A DNA stretch of 64,000 nucleotides, taken from positions 2,061,001 through 2,125,000 of the forward strand of contig NZ_OU015321.1 in assembly GCF_907163105.1 (NCBI RefSeq), read 5' to 3'. Position numbers and translations under genes: made by a program. The notes below the pieces were generated by a model, which made no database searches, had not been told where the DNA came from, and saw nothing but the letters and a program-made list of their open reading frames with translations. This DNA is from Cloacibacterium caeni (GTDB taxonomy: Bacteria; Bacteroidota; Bacteroidia; Flavobacteriales; Weeksellaceae). Shown here one piece after another: positions 53,261 through 61,188 of this stretch (the first letter of the stretch is position 1; each line of letters starts with the position of its first letter).

Positions 53261-54268
53261 ATGAAAATCGCAGTAGTAGGCGCAACCGGAATGGTAGGCC
53301 AAGTTATGTTGAAAGTTTTGGAAGAAAGAAATCTTCCTATTACAGAATTAATTCCTGTAGCATCAGAAAAATCTGTAGGAAAGAAAATCACTTTCAAGAG
53401 TAAACAGTATGACATCGTTTCTATGGAAACTGCGATTTCTATGAAACCTGAAATTGCTATTTTTTCTGCAGGAGGTTCTACTTCGCTAGAATACGCTCCT
53501 AAATTTGCAGAAGTAGGTTGCACTGTGATAGACAACTCTTCGGCTTGGAGAATGGACCCTACCAAAAAATTAGTGGTTCCAGAAATTAACGCTCACGTTT
53601 TAACCAAAGAAGATAAAATCATCGCAAACCCTAATTGCTCTACCATTCAAATGGTGATGGTTCTTAATCCTCTTCATTTAAAATACAAAGTAAAAAGAGT
53701 AATCGTTTCTACTTACCAATCGGTTTCTGGAACAGGAAAAGCTGCTGTAGACCAATTGAACGCAGAAATTGCAAATGCTGTAAATCCTGGTTCAGTAGAA
53801 GTAAACGCTGTTTATCCTTACCAAATTTTCAAAAATGCATTGCCACAATGTGACGTTTTTGATGCAGATGATTACACTAAAGAAGAGCTTAAACTCATCA
53901 AGGAACCTAAAAAAATCATGGGAGATGATTCTATTAAAATTACAGCAACTGCGGTGAGAATTCCTGTACAAGGTGGTCACTCAGAAAGCGTAAACATAGA
54001 ATTCGAAAATGATTTTGATTTAGAAGAAGTTAAAAACATTCTAGCCAATACTTCTGGAGTAGTTCTTCAGGATGATGTAGAAAATAAAGTTTATCCTATG
54101 TGTTTCTACTCTGAAGGAAAAGACGAAGTTTTCGTAGGAAGAATAAGAAGAGACCTTTCTCAACCCAATACACTGAACTGCTGGATTGTAGCAGACAATC
54201 TGAGAAAAGGTGCCGCAACGAACGCGGTACAAATCGCAGAATATCTCATTGCAAACCAATTAGTATAA
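53261..54268 (+). CDS. asd: Aspartate-semialdehyde dehydrogenase
   Basis: The enzyme reduces aspartyl phosphate on the way to lysine, diaminopimelate, threonine and methionine. The 335-residue protein has the NADP motif VGATGMVGQVM at residues 5-15, the catalytic Cys126 in NPNCSTIQMV and the substrate motif VQGGHSESVNIEF. It is monocistronic with its own terminator. Confidence 0.97.
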   Translation: MKIAVVGATGMVGQVMLKVLEERNLPITELIPVASEKSVGKKITFKSKQYDIVSMETAISMKPEIAIFSAGGSTSLEYAPKFAEVGCTVIDNSSAWRMDPTKKLVVPEINAHVLTKEDKIIANPNCSTIQMVMVLNPLHLKYKVKRVIVSTYQSVSGTGKAAVDQLNAEIANAVNPGSVEVNAVYPYQIFKNALPQCDVFDADDYTKEELKLIKEPKKIMGDDSIKITATAVRIPVQGGHSESVNIEFENDFDLEEVKNILANTSGVVLQDDVENKVYPMCFYSEGKDEVFVGRIRRDLSQPNTLNCWIVADNLRKGAATNAVQIAEYLIANQLV

Positions 54269-54274
54269 AATAAC

Positions 54275-54298
54275 ATCCCGCGAAAAGCGGGATTTTTT
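54275..54298 (+). terminator. Terminator of asd
   Basis: ATCCCGC (54275-54281) and GCGGGAT (54287-54293) with a GAAAA loop and a six-T tail. Confidence 0.92.
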
Positions 54299-54330
54299 GT
54301 TAGAACCTTCAAACTTTTAAAATTAAATAC

Positions 54331-55338
54331 ATGGAAGTCGCTACCATCAATAAAAACAAACAAAAATTCACTTTCCAGAGAAATGTAGCCATAGTAGGTG
54401 TCATTTTATTCATCGGAAAGCTGATTGCATGGCATCTCACCAATTCTGATGCTGTTTTTTCAGATGCTATGGAAAGTATTGTGAATATTATTTCGGCTTT
54501 CATGGGATTATATTCTTTGTATTTGGCAGCTCAACCGAAAGACGAAAACCATCCTTACGGTCATGGAAAAGTAGAGTTTGTAACTTCTGGAGTGGAAGGC
54601 TCGCTGATTATTTTTGCAGGAATTATGATTATTGTAGAAGCTGTAGACAGTTTGCTTCATGGCAATACTTTAAAAAAATTAGATTATGGAATTCTTATTG
54701 TTTTAGCAACTGCCATTATCAATTATTTGATGGGATACTTCTCCATCAAAAAAGGAGAAAGAGAAAATTCAGTGGTTCTTATTTCTTCAGGAAAACATCT
54801 TCAATCAGACACTTGGACAACTTTGGGCGTAGTCATCAGTTTAGTTCTAGTGTATTTTACTAAAATTTATTGGATAGATGCAGCCGTAGCTTTAGTTTTT
54901 GGTTCTTACATCATCATTGTAGGGTACAAAATTGTAAGAAAATCACTCAGTGGAATTATGGATGAAGCAGATCCAGATTTATTGAAAGCTGTAGTAGAAG
55001 TTCTCTCCAAAAACCGAAAAAAAGAATGGATTGACATTCATAACATGAAAATCCAACAATACGGAAGTGGTTTACATATCGACGCTCACATTACGCTTCC
55101 TTGGTACGATACGCTTAGAGAATCTCACCAAGAAATGGAAAACATCATCAAAACTCTGGTTGCTGAAACAGAAAGACATGTGGAATTTAATTTTCACATG
55201 GATGATTGCAAACCGCATTCTTGCGAAATTTGTCAACTAGAATGTGCGCACAGAATTCATGCTTTTAAAAAGAAAATAGAATGGACTCCAGAAAGCGTTT
55301 CTCAAGTTTCGAAACATTGTCTAGACAACAATCCTTAA
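54331..55338 (+). CDS. Cation diffusion facilitator (CDF) family transporter
   Basis: The 335-residue protein has about six membrane segments, HPYGHGK and LQSDTWT metal-site motifs and a cytoplasmic C-terminal domain with YGSGLHIDAHITLPWYDTL and EFNFHMDDCKPHSCEICQLEC. It exports zinc, iron or another divalent cation in exchange for protons. The C-terminal part has a cysteine/histidine-rich extension (residues ~295-310), which could sense metal. Its last 4 bp overlap the convergent XrtF-associated gene. Confidence 0.93.
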   Translation: MEVATINKNKQKFTFQRNVAIVGVILFIGKLIAWHLTNSDAVFSDAMESIVNIISAFMGLYSLYLAAQPKDENHPYGHGKVEFVTSGVEGSLIIFAGIMIIVEAVDSLLHGNTLKKLDYGILIVLATAIINYLMGYFSIKKGERENSVVLISSGKHLQSDTWTTLGVVISLVLVYFTKIYWIDAAVALVFGSYIIIVGYKIVRKSLSGIMDEADPDLLKAVVEVLSKNRKKEWIDIHNMKIQQYGSGLHIDAHITLPWYDTLRESHQEMENIIKTLVAETERHVEFNFHMDDCKPHSCEICQLECAHRIHAFKKKIEWTPESVSQVSKHCLDNNP

Positions 55339-55781
55339 TTTTTTCCAAGTTTTTTTCTGTAATAAAAAATAGGAATAATCAACAGTAAAATTACCGGTTG
55401 AATGACAAATCTTCTCACTGAAAACGTGAAAAGATAACCTACTTCCATTTTTGAATACAAACACCAGAGATAAATCGGGAAGAAAAATAAAAACGCTATC
55501 GTCATTAAAGCAATAGCTTGCAAAGTCCATTTTTTATTTAAAAACATAAAATGAACTACAACTGCCGAGAAAAATAAATTCAACAAAAATCTTAGCAAAT
55601 GACTTGTTATTAATTTCACCGAATCAAAATCTGGAATTGTTGCCACTTTATAATCTCCTTTGAAAAAAGCTAAAAATGGGTCGTAGAAAATTTTATCTTC
55701 TAAAAAACGTACAGAAATTAATCCTAAAATTCCTACAAAAACAAACAGCCAGTTAAGAATTTTTCTCATGGGTAATGACAA
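55335..55781 (-). CDS. Exosortase F system-associated membrane protein
   Basis: The 148-residue protein has four hydrophobic helices and text (RKILNWLFVFVGILGLISVRFLEDKIFYDPFLAFF) typical of the XrtF-associated family of flavobacteria. It overlaps the xrtF gene by 29 bp. Its role is unknown, presumably helping the exosortase. Confidence 0.85.
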   Translation of the reverse strand: MSLPMRKILNWLFVFVGILGLISVRFLEDKIFYDPFLAFFKGDYKVATIPDFDSVKLITSHLLRFLLNLFFSAVVVHFMFLNKKWTLQAIALMTIAFLFFFPIYLWCLYSKMEVGYLFTFSVRRFVIQPVILLLIIPIFYYRKKLGKN

Positions 55782-56289
55782 ATTTATTAATCCAAATTAA
55801 CCATAAAACCACTACTCCACCATAAATAATCGCAGGAAAAAAATAATCATGTGCAGGTTTAGTTAAAGCAGGAAAATCTACCACAATCACATTCAGCACA
55901 TAAATTCTAAACAGATTTAAAATATAGAGCAAAACAATTCCTGCAAAAGCGAAATAAAACGTTTTTACGCCTTTATAAAAAGCAAAAACAAACGCCAAAA
56001 ACATGATCATCACCGAAACCGCATTACAACCTTCTACCATTCTGGTTGCCACTTTTCCATTGATATAAAACTGAACAGTTTCATGACTTGGAAAATCTTT
56101 AGTAACGGTTTCATAACCTGTAAAATTGAGCAAGAAAGCACTTTGGTCAGAAATAATTTTAGTAAAGCCATCAACATTTCCAGAAAATTGGTTCAAATAC
56201 CATTGATACAGGAGAAATAGCAATAGCCAAATCCCCAAAAATCTAAGCAAAACCCACAATATTTCTTTGAAATCTTTCATCTTCATCAA
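55753..56289 (-). CDS. xrtF: Exosortase family protein XrtF
   Basis: Exosortases are membrane transpeptidase-like proteins that process C-terminal sorting signals. The 178-residue protein has several membrane helices and the family catalytic residues Cys88 in VEGCNA, Arg128 in NLFRIYVLN and His147 in KPAHDYFFP. The XrtF type is typical of flavobacteria, and its substrates are not defined. A start two codons downstream at 56286 is also possible. It is followed by its associated protein. Confidence 0.9.
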   Translation of the reverse strand: MMKMKDFKEILWVLLRFLGIWLLLFLLYQWYLNQFSGNVDGFTKIISDQSAFLLNFTGYETVTKDFPSHETVQFYINGKVATRMVEGCNAVSVMIMFLAFVFAFYKGVKTFYFAFAGIVLLYILNLFRIYVLNVIVVDFPALTKPAHDYFFPAIIYGGVVVLWLIWINKFVITHEKNS

Positions 56290-56484
56290 AAATAGTAATT
56301 TTTAAAATGAAAATCTTAAAATCTAGGATTTAATTCAAGTAAAATTGTTAAACAATTGTTTTAAAATTTCGTTATTCTCATTAGTTAATCGCTTATAATA
56401 AATACTTTACATTATTTTAAATTAAAGTTTGATTATTGAGCAAAAATTTTATATTAGTCGCCTAATTATTAAAAATCAAAGACT

Positions 56485-58035
56485 ATGAAGATTAACTACT
56501 TGAAAATTCTGGGAGCAATGGCTGTTATGTCCTTAGCTTCTTGTTCTACCAACGAAGAACTCAACCCAAATGCTACAGAAGAATTGGCTCAACAAAAACT
56601 TCTCACGCAAAAACAAATCAATAACATTATCAAAACTTCTTTGGCTCAAAAAGGAGATTTTTTCTGGAAAGACACAGACGCACTTACTATTTACAGTGCT
56701 TTAACGTATAGTGATTACATTTTAACCATCGGTTATGGAACTTCTAGCACTGACTATGCAAGAACCAACGCTAGAGCAACTCAAGATATTAAAGAAAATA
56801 TTTTAAGTATCATCAAAACCTCTGAAAGTAGCACTAATTCTAGAAATGTAAACGACCTTCTTATTCATGATGATGCAACACTCAATTTCATCGACGTAAA
56901 AGTAAAAGATTACGCTACGGTAAAAAAACTGATGTCTATGAAAGGCATAAGATACATAGAACCATCTAATTACAAATTTACGGAAGTTAGCACAAATACT
57001 GCTGGTTCCTTAGAGCAGGTAGAAAGCAGCGGAAGTTCTAGCTCTGGTTCTGGTTGCGGATATGATATTGCCGCTTTAAACGCTGCAGATTACACCGTTA
57101 CTACACCCAATGCAAAAGTTCCTTGGAATTTTTCTAAACATGGCATTACTTCAGCTTGGGCTAATTCCACAGGAAGAGGAGTAGGAATTGCCATCGTAGA
57201 TACTGGACTTTCGCCAGAACAATCTTTATTGAACGCAGATTTTAACAATGGAGCTTCTACAGGAAGAACGTTAAGCAAAAATGGAACTTTTGTAAATTCT
57301 GATTCTTCTACAGACACTGTAACAGATGGCGTAAATGACGGTTGTGGTCACGGAACTTCTATGGCTGCTGTAGCTGCATCTCCAAGAAACGACAGAGGCT
57401 TACCTGTGGGCGTTGCTTACAACTCTAATCTTATTACTTATAGAGCAACTGGAGACGTAGTTTTAGACAGTTACAGAGATCAAAGAGGAGTTACCAATGC
57501 GCTGAAAGCTATTGCCAATAGAACAGATGTAAAAATTGTTTCTATGTCTATTGGTCATGCATTTTCTGTTGGAAGTATTTCAGATGCTATTAAAACGGTT
57601 TATTCTAAAGGAAAACTCATTATTTCCGCAGCGGGAACTTCTACCAGTTTCACGACTTGGTATGGTGTAATTTTCCCAGCAAATATGGCAGAAGTAGTAG
57701 CTGCAACAGGAATTACAGACGCTTCTACTTACCAAGCTTGTGATGTTTGCCACACTGGTTCTCAGGTAGACTTTACCATTATCATGCAAAGATCTGCCAA
57801 TCCAGACATTACCGTTCCTGTGTTAAGTTATTACAACGGACAAACAGATTTCGTAGGAGGTTCATCAGTTGCTACTGCGATGACCTCTGGAATCGCTGCT
57901 CTTGTTTGGGCTAAAAATCCAACTTGGACCAGAGATCAAGTCCTTGCCAAAATGAAGGCTTCGTCTCAATTCCCTACTACTAGAAATTCTAAATTCGGTC
58001 ATGGAATTCTCTACGCCAATGTAGCAGTAAAATAA
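56485..58035 (+). CDS. Subtilisin-like (S8) serine peptidase, lipoprotein
   Basis: The 516-residue protein has a lipoprotein signal (GAMAVMSLASC), a pro-region (about 30-180, possibly inhibitory), a serine-rich linker (SSGSSSSGSGC) and an S8 catalytic domain with Asp239 in IVDTG, His289 in GHGTSMAAV and Ser461 in GGSSVATAM. The oxyanion Asn is likely near the FPANMAEVVAATG strand. It has no C-terminal sorting domain. It is probably anchored in the outer membrane or periplasm. It is divergent from xrtF. Confidence 0.92.
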   Translation: MKINYLKILGAMAVMSLASCSTNEELNPNATEELAQQKLLTQKQINNIIKTSLAQKGDFFWKDTDALTIYSALTYSDYILTIGYGTSSTDYARTNARATQDIKENILSIIKTSESSTNSRNVNDLLIHDDATLNFIDVKVKDYATVKKLMSMKGIRYIEPSNYKFTEVSTNTAGSLEQVESSGSSSSGSGCGYDIAALNAADYTVTTPNAKVPWNFSKHGITSAWANSTGRGVGIAIVDTGLSPEQSLLNADFNNGASTGRTLSKNGTFVNSDSSTDTVTDGVNDGCGHGTSMAAVAASPRNDRGLPVGVAYNSNLITYRATGDVVLDSYRDQRGVTNALKAIANRTDVKIVSMSIGHAFSVGSISDAIKTVYSKGKLIISAAGTSTSFTTWYGVIFPANMAEVVAATGITDASTYQACDVCHTGSQVDFTIIMQRSANPDITVPVLSYYNGQTDFVGGSSVATAMTSGIAALVWAKNPTWTRDQVLAKMKASSQFPTTRNSKFGHGILYANVAVK

Positions 58036-58066
58036 AAACACTAAAACAAAACTATGAATAGAGAAT

Positions 58067-58096
58067 CTCAACAAGCAATTGTTGGGGTTTTCTTTT
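58067..58096 (+). terminator. Terminator of the S8 peptidase gene
   Basis: CTCAACAA and TTGTTGGG (one T-G pair) around GCAA, followed by a T-rich tail. Confidence 0.75.
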
Positions 58097-58122
58097 ATAG
58101 AGCCATTTAGATTTTAAATCCT

Positions 58123-58130
58123 TATTTTTG
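58123..58130 (+). promoter_or_regulatory. -7 box of the AmgK-like gene (near-leaderless)
   Basis: TATTTTTG fits TAnnTTTG and ends 5 nt before the ATG at 58136. Confidence 0.55.
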
Positions 58131-58135
58131 TACTC

Positions 58136-59158
58136 ATGAATATTTCTGAAGCACAACTTTTTTTCGAAGAATTTTTAGGCGAAAAGGCAACCGCATTTTT
58201 GGCATTGCCTCAAAGTGGTTCTGCGCGAATGAATTTCATTGGAAAATCCTCGAATGAAACTTACGTGATTACTTACAACGAAAATCTTCTAGAAAACGAA
58301 GCGTTTTTCTATTTCACACAGGTTTTTTCAGATTTAAACTTGAACACGCCTCAGATTTTTAAAATCAACGAAGAAAGAAAACTTTATATTCAGGAATTTT
58401 TGGGTGAAAAAACACTTTCTGAAATCATCGCTCTAGAAGGTGAATCTGAAAGAGTAAAATCTTTGGTCAAACAAACATTAAAACATTTATTTGAACTTCA
58501 AGAAAAGACCCAAAACAAAATAGATTTTTCTAAAACTTTCGAGTACGAAAAGTATGACGAACTGCCCATTACACATGATTTGTACTACTTCAAAAATTAT
58601 TTGATAGACATTCTAGAGTTGCCTTATCATAAATCTACTTTACTGAAAGAATTCAAAAAAATTGTAGAAAAAATAGAAAATCTAGCCCCAAAATCCTTGA
58701 TGATAAGAGATTTTCAGGCAAGAAATATTTTGGTAAATGATCAAGACGAAGTTTTTTTCATAGATTATCAAGCGGCAATGAAAGGACCTGCTCTTTACGA
58801 TGTGGTTTCTTTTCTCTTCCAAGCTAAAGCCAATTTTTCTGAAAATTTCAAAAATGAAATGCTAGAATATTACTTCTCTTTTCGTCCTTCAGAAAAAAGA
58901 AATGAATTAGAAAAATCTTTGAAATATTGTAAAATGATTCGTTTTATTCAGGTTTTAGGAGCCTATGGTTTTAGAGGACTTATTCAGAGAAAACCGCATT
59001 TTATCGCAAGTTTAGAACAGGGAATTCAGAATTTAGTAGAGTTCACCAAAACGGAACCTGAGATGAATGAATATCCAGAGCTAAAAAATTTAATTCTACA
59101 ACTGAACACAGCGGAAACTAAAAATAAAATTCAAAAATTAATTCATCTTAACCATTAA
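58136..59158 (+). CDS. amgK: AmgK-like anomeric sugar kinase (aminoglycoside phosphotransferase fold)
   Basis: The 340-residue protein has the aminoglycoside-phosphotransferase fold. Catalytic motifs are MIRDFQARNILV with Asp192 and Asn197, and FIDYQAAMKGPALYDVVSFL with Asp210, close to those of AmgK, which phosphorylates MurNAc/GlcNAc at C1 in cell-wall recycling. The downstream MurU-like gene (60359-61078) supports this. The first repeat A (59148-59203) overlaps its last codons and supplies LNH-stop, so the natural C-terminus may have been trimmed or extended by the repeat. An ordinary choline/ethanolamine kinase-like enzyme is the main alternative. Confidence 0.78.
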   Translation: MNISEAQLFFEEFLGEKATAFLALPQSGSARMNFIGKSSNETYVITYNENLLENEAFFYFTQVFSDLNLNTPQIFKINEERKLYIQEFLGEKTLSEIIALEGESERVKSLVKQTLKHLFELQEKTQNKIDFSKTFEYEKYDELPITHDLYYFKNYLIDILELPYHKSTLLKEFKKIVEKIENLAPKSLMIRDFQARNILVNDQDEVFFIDYQAAMKGPALYDVVSFLFQAKANFSENFKNEMLEYYFSFRPSEKRNELEKSLKYCKMIRFIQVLGAYGFRGLIQRKPHFIASLEQGIQNLVEFTKTEPEMNEYPELKNLILQLNTAETKNKIQKLIHLNH

Positions 59159-59203
59159 GATTTTGAAATTTCAAAATTAATTAAGAAATTAAGAATATTA
59201 AGT
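59148..59203 (+). repeat. Direct repeat A, copy 1
   Basis: This 56-bp sequence (starting TTAACCATTAAGATTTTG) is identical to 59745-59800. Its ACCATTAAG end is inverted in repeat B (CTTAATGGT). It overlaps the 3' end of the AmgK-like gene. Confidence 0.92.
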
Positions 59204-59224
59204 TTAAAAACTAAAGTTTTTAAA

Positions 59225-59629
59225 ATGACAAAAAAGAAAGTAACTCAATTATCATATGAAATAATAGGACTTGCCATAAAAGTTCATAAAGAACTTGGCG
59301 CTGGTTTATTAGAAAGTATATATGAGGATTGTTTAAAATATGAGTTAGAAAAAAATGGCTATGACGTGAAACAACAGTTAACTGTTCCTATTATTTATGA
59401 TAATAAAATTATGGAAACTAAATTAGTTGTTGATTTGTTGGTAAATGACACTATTGTTGTTGAATTAAAAGCAATTGAAGAAACATTACCAATTCATGAA
59501 GCACAACTTCTAACATACATGAAAGTTCTAAAAAAACCACAAGGATTATTGATAAATTTTTTCTCCAAAAACATCACAAAATCCATGAAGCCTTTTGTTA
59601 ATGAATATTTTAACATGCTTCTAGATTGA
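59225..59629 (+). CDS. GxxExxY protein, second copy
   Basis: The 134-residue protein has the signature GLLESIY (GxxExxY) after IKVHKELGAG, and TKLVVDLLVNDTIVVELKAIEE, with the D...ExK pattern of PD-(D/E)XK nucleases. It is a divergent homologue of the protein encoded at 8934-9314. It lies between the AmgK-like and RapZ-domain genes, flanked by repeats A (59148-59203) and B (59658-59703), inside a unit that is duplicated without the gene at 59745-59908. Confidence 0.9.
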   Translation: MTKKKVTQLSYEIIGLAIKVHKELGAGLLESIYEDCLKYELEKNGYDVKQQLTVPIIYDNKIMETKLVVDLLVNDTIVVELKAIEETLPIHEAQLLTYMKVLKKPQGLLINFFSKNITKSMKPFVNEYFNMLLD

Positions 59630-59657
59630 TTTTTGATAAATCAAAAATCCTTAATTA

Positions 59658-59703
59658 TCTTAATACCTTAATAAATACTTAATGGTAAAAAATAAAAATC
59701 TTA
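59658..59703 (+). repeat. Direct repeat B, copy 1
   Basis: This 46-bp sequence (starting TCTTAATACCTTAATAAA) is identical to 59863-59908. Its CTTAATGGT is the inverse of the start of repeat A, so A and B are the ends of an imperfect palindrome. Confidence 0.92.
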
Positions 59704-59713
59704 TTTTTAAAAA

Positions 59714-59755
59714 ATGCATAAGCTTAAAATAGAAACTAAACGAATTAACCATTAA
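59714..59755 (+). pseudogene. Decayed copy of the start of the RapZ-domain gene
   Basis: After repeat B copy 1 comes ATGCATAAGCTT..., which matches the first 24 bases of the RapZ-domain gene at 59919 in 18 positions. It runs into repeat A copy 2, which gives it a stop codon after 13 codons. It is best read as a remnant of a duplication. Confidence 0.6.
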
Positions 59756-59800
59756 GATTTTGAAATTTCAAAATTAATTAAGAAATTAAGAATATTAAGT
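59745..59800 (+). repeat. Direct repeat A, copy 2
   Basis: Identical over 56 bp to 59148-59203. Confidence 0.92.
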
Positions 59801-59862
59801 AAAAATAATGGAGTTGCAATTACTTAAAAATGTTTTTTTGATTTATCAAAAAAACTTAATTT

Positions 59863-59908
59863 TCTTAATACCTTAATAAATACTTAATGGTAAAAAATAA
59901 AAATCTTA
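59863..59908 (+). repeat. Direct repeat B, copy 2
   Basis: Identical over 46 bp to 59658-59703. It ends 10 bp before the RapZ-domain start codon, so it forms the leader of that gene. Confidence 0.92.
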
Positions 59909-59918
59909 ATTTTAAAAA

Positions 59919-60329
59919 ATGAATAAACTAAACATAGACATTTACAGTTTTTCTTATAAAAAAGGCGGAATACCAGTAGACAACAGCGGAAATGGCGGCG
60001 GTTTTGTATTCGATTGTAGAGGAATTCTCAATCCGGGAAGAATAGAAGAATACAAACCTCAAACTGGTAATGACAAAGGCGTTCAAGAATTTCTAGAAAC
60101 TAAAACTGAAATGCCTCAATTTATAGACCTCATCAAAAATTTAGTAAGCATTACCATAAATGATTACATCGCTCGTGGTTTTGACCATTTGCAAATTGCT
60201 TTTGGTTGTACTGGTGGTCAACACAGAAGCGTGTATTGTGCCATTAAACTAGGCGAATTTTTGCAGGAAAAATATCCTGAATTGGTAAATGTTGCAGTAA
60301 CGCATAACGAACAGCCACAACTTAATTAA
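59919..60329 (+). CDS. Stand-alone RapZ C-terminal domain protein
   Basis: The 136-residue protein corresponds to the C-terminal half of RapZ: FVFDCRGILNPGRIEEYKPQTGNDKGVQEFLE and the conserved GCTGGQHRS at residues 96-104. The N-terminal P-loop ATPase half is missing. In E. coli the C-terminal domain of RapZ senses glucosamine-6-phosphate and binds RNA. Its position between a putative AmgK gene and a putative MurU gene suggests an amino-sugar-responsive regulator of cell-wall recycling. Confidence 0.88.
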   Translation: MNKLNIDIYSFSYKKGGIPVDNSGNGGGFVFDCRGILNPGRIEEYKPQTGNDKGVQEFLETKTEMPQFIDLIKNLVSITINDYIARGFDHLQIAFGCTGGQHRSVYCAIKLGEFLQEKYPELVNVAVTHNEQPQLN

Positions 60330-60358
60330 CATCTTAAAATCTGCAATATTCATTCTAC

Positions 60359-61078
60359 ATGATTAAGAAAGCCCTCATTTTCGCAGCAGGAAAAGGAACT
60401 CGGTTAAAACCTTTTACAGATAGCCATCCTAAAGCTTTGGCTTTGGTGAATGATGTTCCGTTGCTGGAAAGAAATATAAAATATCTGCAAAGTTTTGGAG
60501 TTACAGAATTTGTTATTAATGTGCATCATTTCGGAGAACAAATTGTAGAATTCTTAGAGAAAAACAATCATTTTGGAGCCAAAATTGATATTTCTGACGA
60601 AAAAGATGAACTTCTAGAAACTGGAGGAGGCTTGCTTTTTGCTCAAAAATATCTGGAAAACGAAGAGAACTTCCTGATTATGAACGCTGATATTCTTACC
60701 GATTTGAACATTCATGAATTGGTAAAATTTCACGAAACGCATCTTCCATTAGCTACTTTAGCGGTTTCGGACAGAAATTCTTCTCGAAAACTTTTCTTCA
60801 ATTCAGAAATGGTTTTAAAAGGTTGGATGAACAAGAATTCTGGGGAAACCAAAATGGCAGAATTCAATAACGAATTTAAAGAATTGGCTTTCAGCGGAAT
60901 ACATTGTATTAATTCTTCTATCTTTGACAAAATAAAAAGAAGAGGAAAATTTTCTATCATGGAAGAATATTTGGATTTAATGTTTGAAAATAACATCTTA
61001 GGATTTCAGCACGAAGCTAGATTAATAGATGTAGGAAGACCAGAATCTGTGATAGAAGCGGAAAAATATTTTAAATAA
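60359..61078 (+). CDS. murU: MurU-like sugar-1-phosphate nucleotidyltransferase
   Basis: The 239-residue protein has ALIFAAGKGTRLKPFTDSHPKAL at residues 5-27, FVINVHHFGEQI, LLETGGGLLFA and FLIMNADILTD, very like MurU, which makes UDP-MurNAc from MurNAc-1-phosphate. It lacks a C-terminal acyltransferase domain, as MurU does. With the AmgK-like kinase it would bypass de novo MurNAc synthesis. The mannose-1-phosphate guanylyltransferase-like relatives are the alternative. Confidence 0.8.
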   Translation: MIKKALIFAAGKGTRLKPFTDSHPKALALVNDVPLLERNIKYLQSFGVTEFVINVHHFGEQIVEFLEKNNHFGAKIDISDEKDELLETGGGLLFAQKYLENEENFLIMNADILTDLNIHELVKFHETHLPLATLAVSDRNSSRKLFFNSEMVLKGWMNKNSGETKMAEFNNEFKELAFSGIHCINSSIFDKIKRRGKFSIMEEYLDLMFENNILGFQHEARLIDVGRPESVIEAEKYFK

Positions 61079-61082
61079 ATGA

Positions 61083-61188
61083 ACCATTAAGTTTTCAAAT
61101 AAATTTTGAAAATCATTAAGAAATTAAGTTCATTAAGAGGGTTTTTACTCTCAAATTAATGGTAAAATAAAACTAAATTTTAAAAAAA
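61083..61188. repeat. Third, diverged copy of the A/B palindromic repeat
   Basis: ACCATTAAG, GAAATTAAG, CATTAAG and TTAATGGTAAAATAAAA follow one another, matching the order of motifs in repeats A and B without exact identity. It fills the gap between the MurU-like and LOG genes. Confidence 0.7.

Noticed and set aside
59714-59755. A genuine 13-codon peptide gene
   Set aside because: It resembles the start of the next gene and its stop is supplied by repeat A, so duplication debris is the simpler reading.
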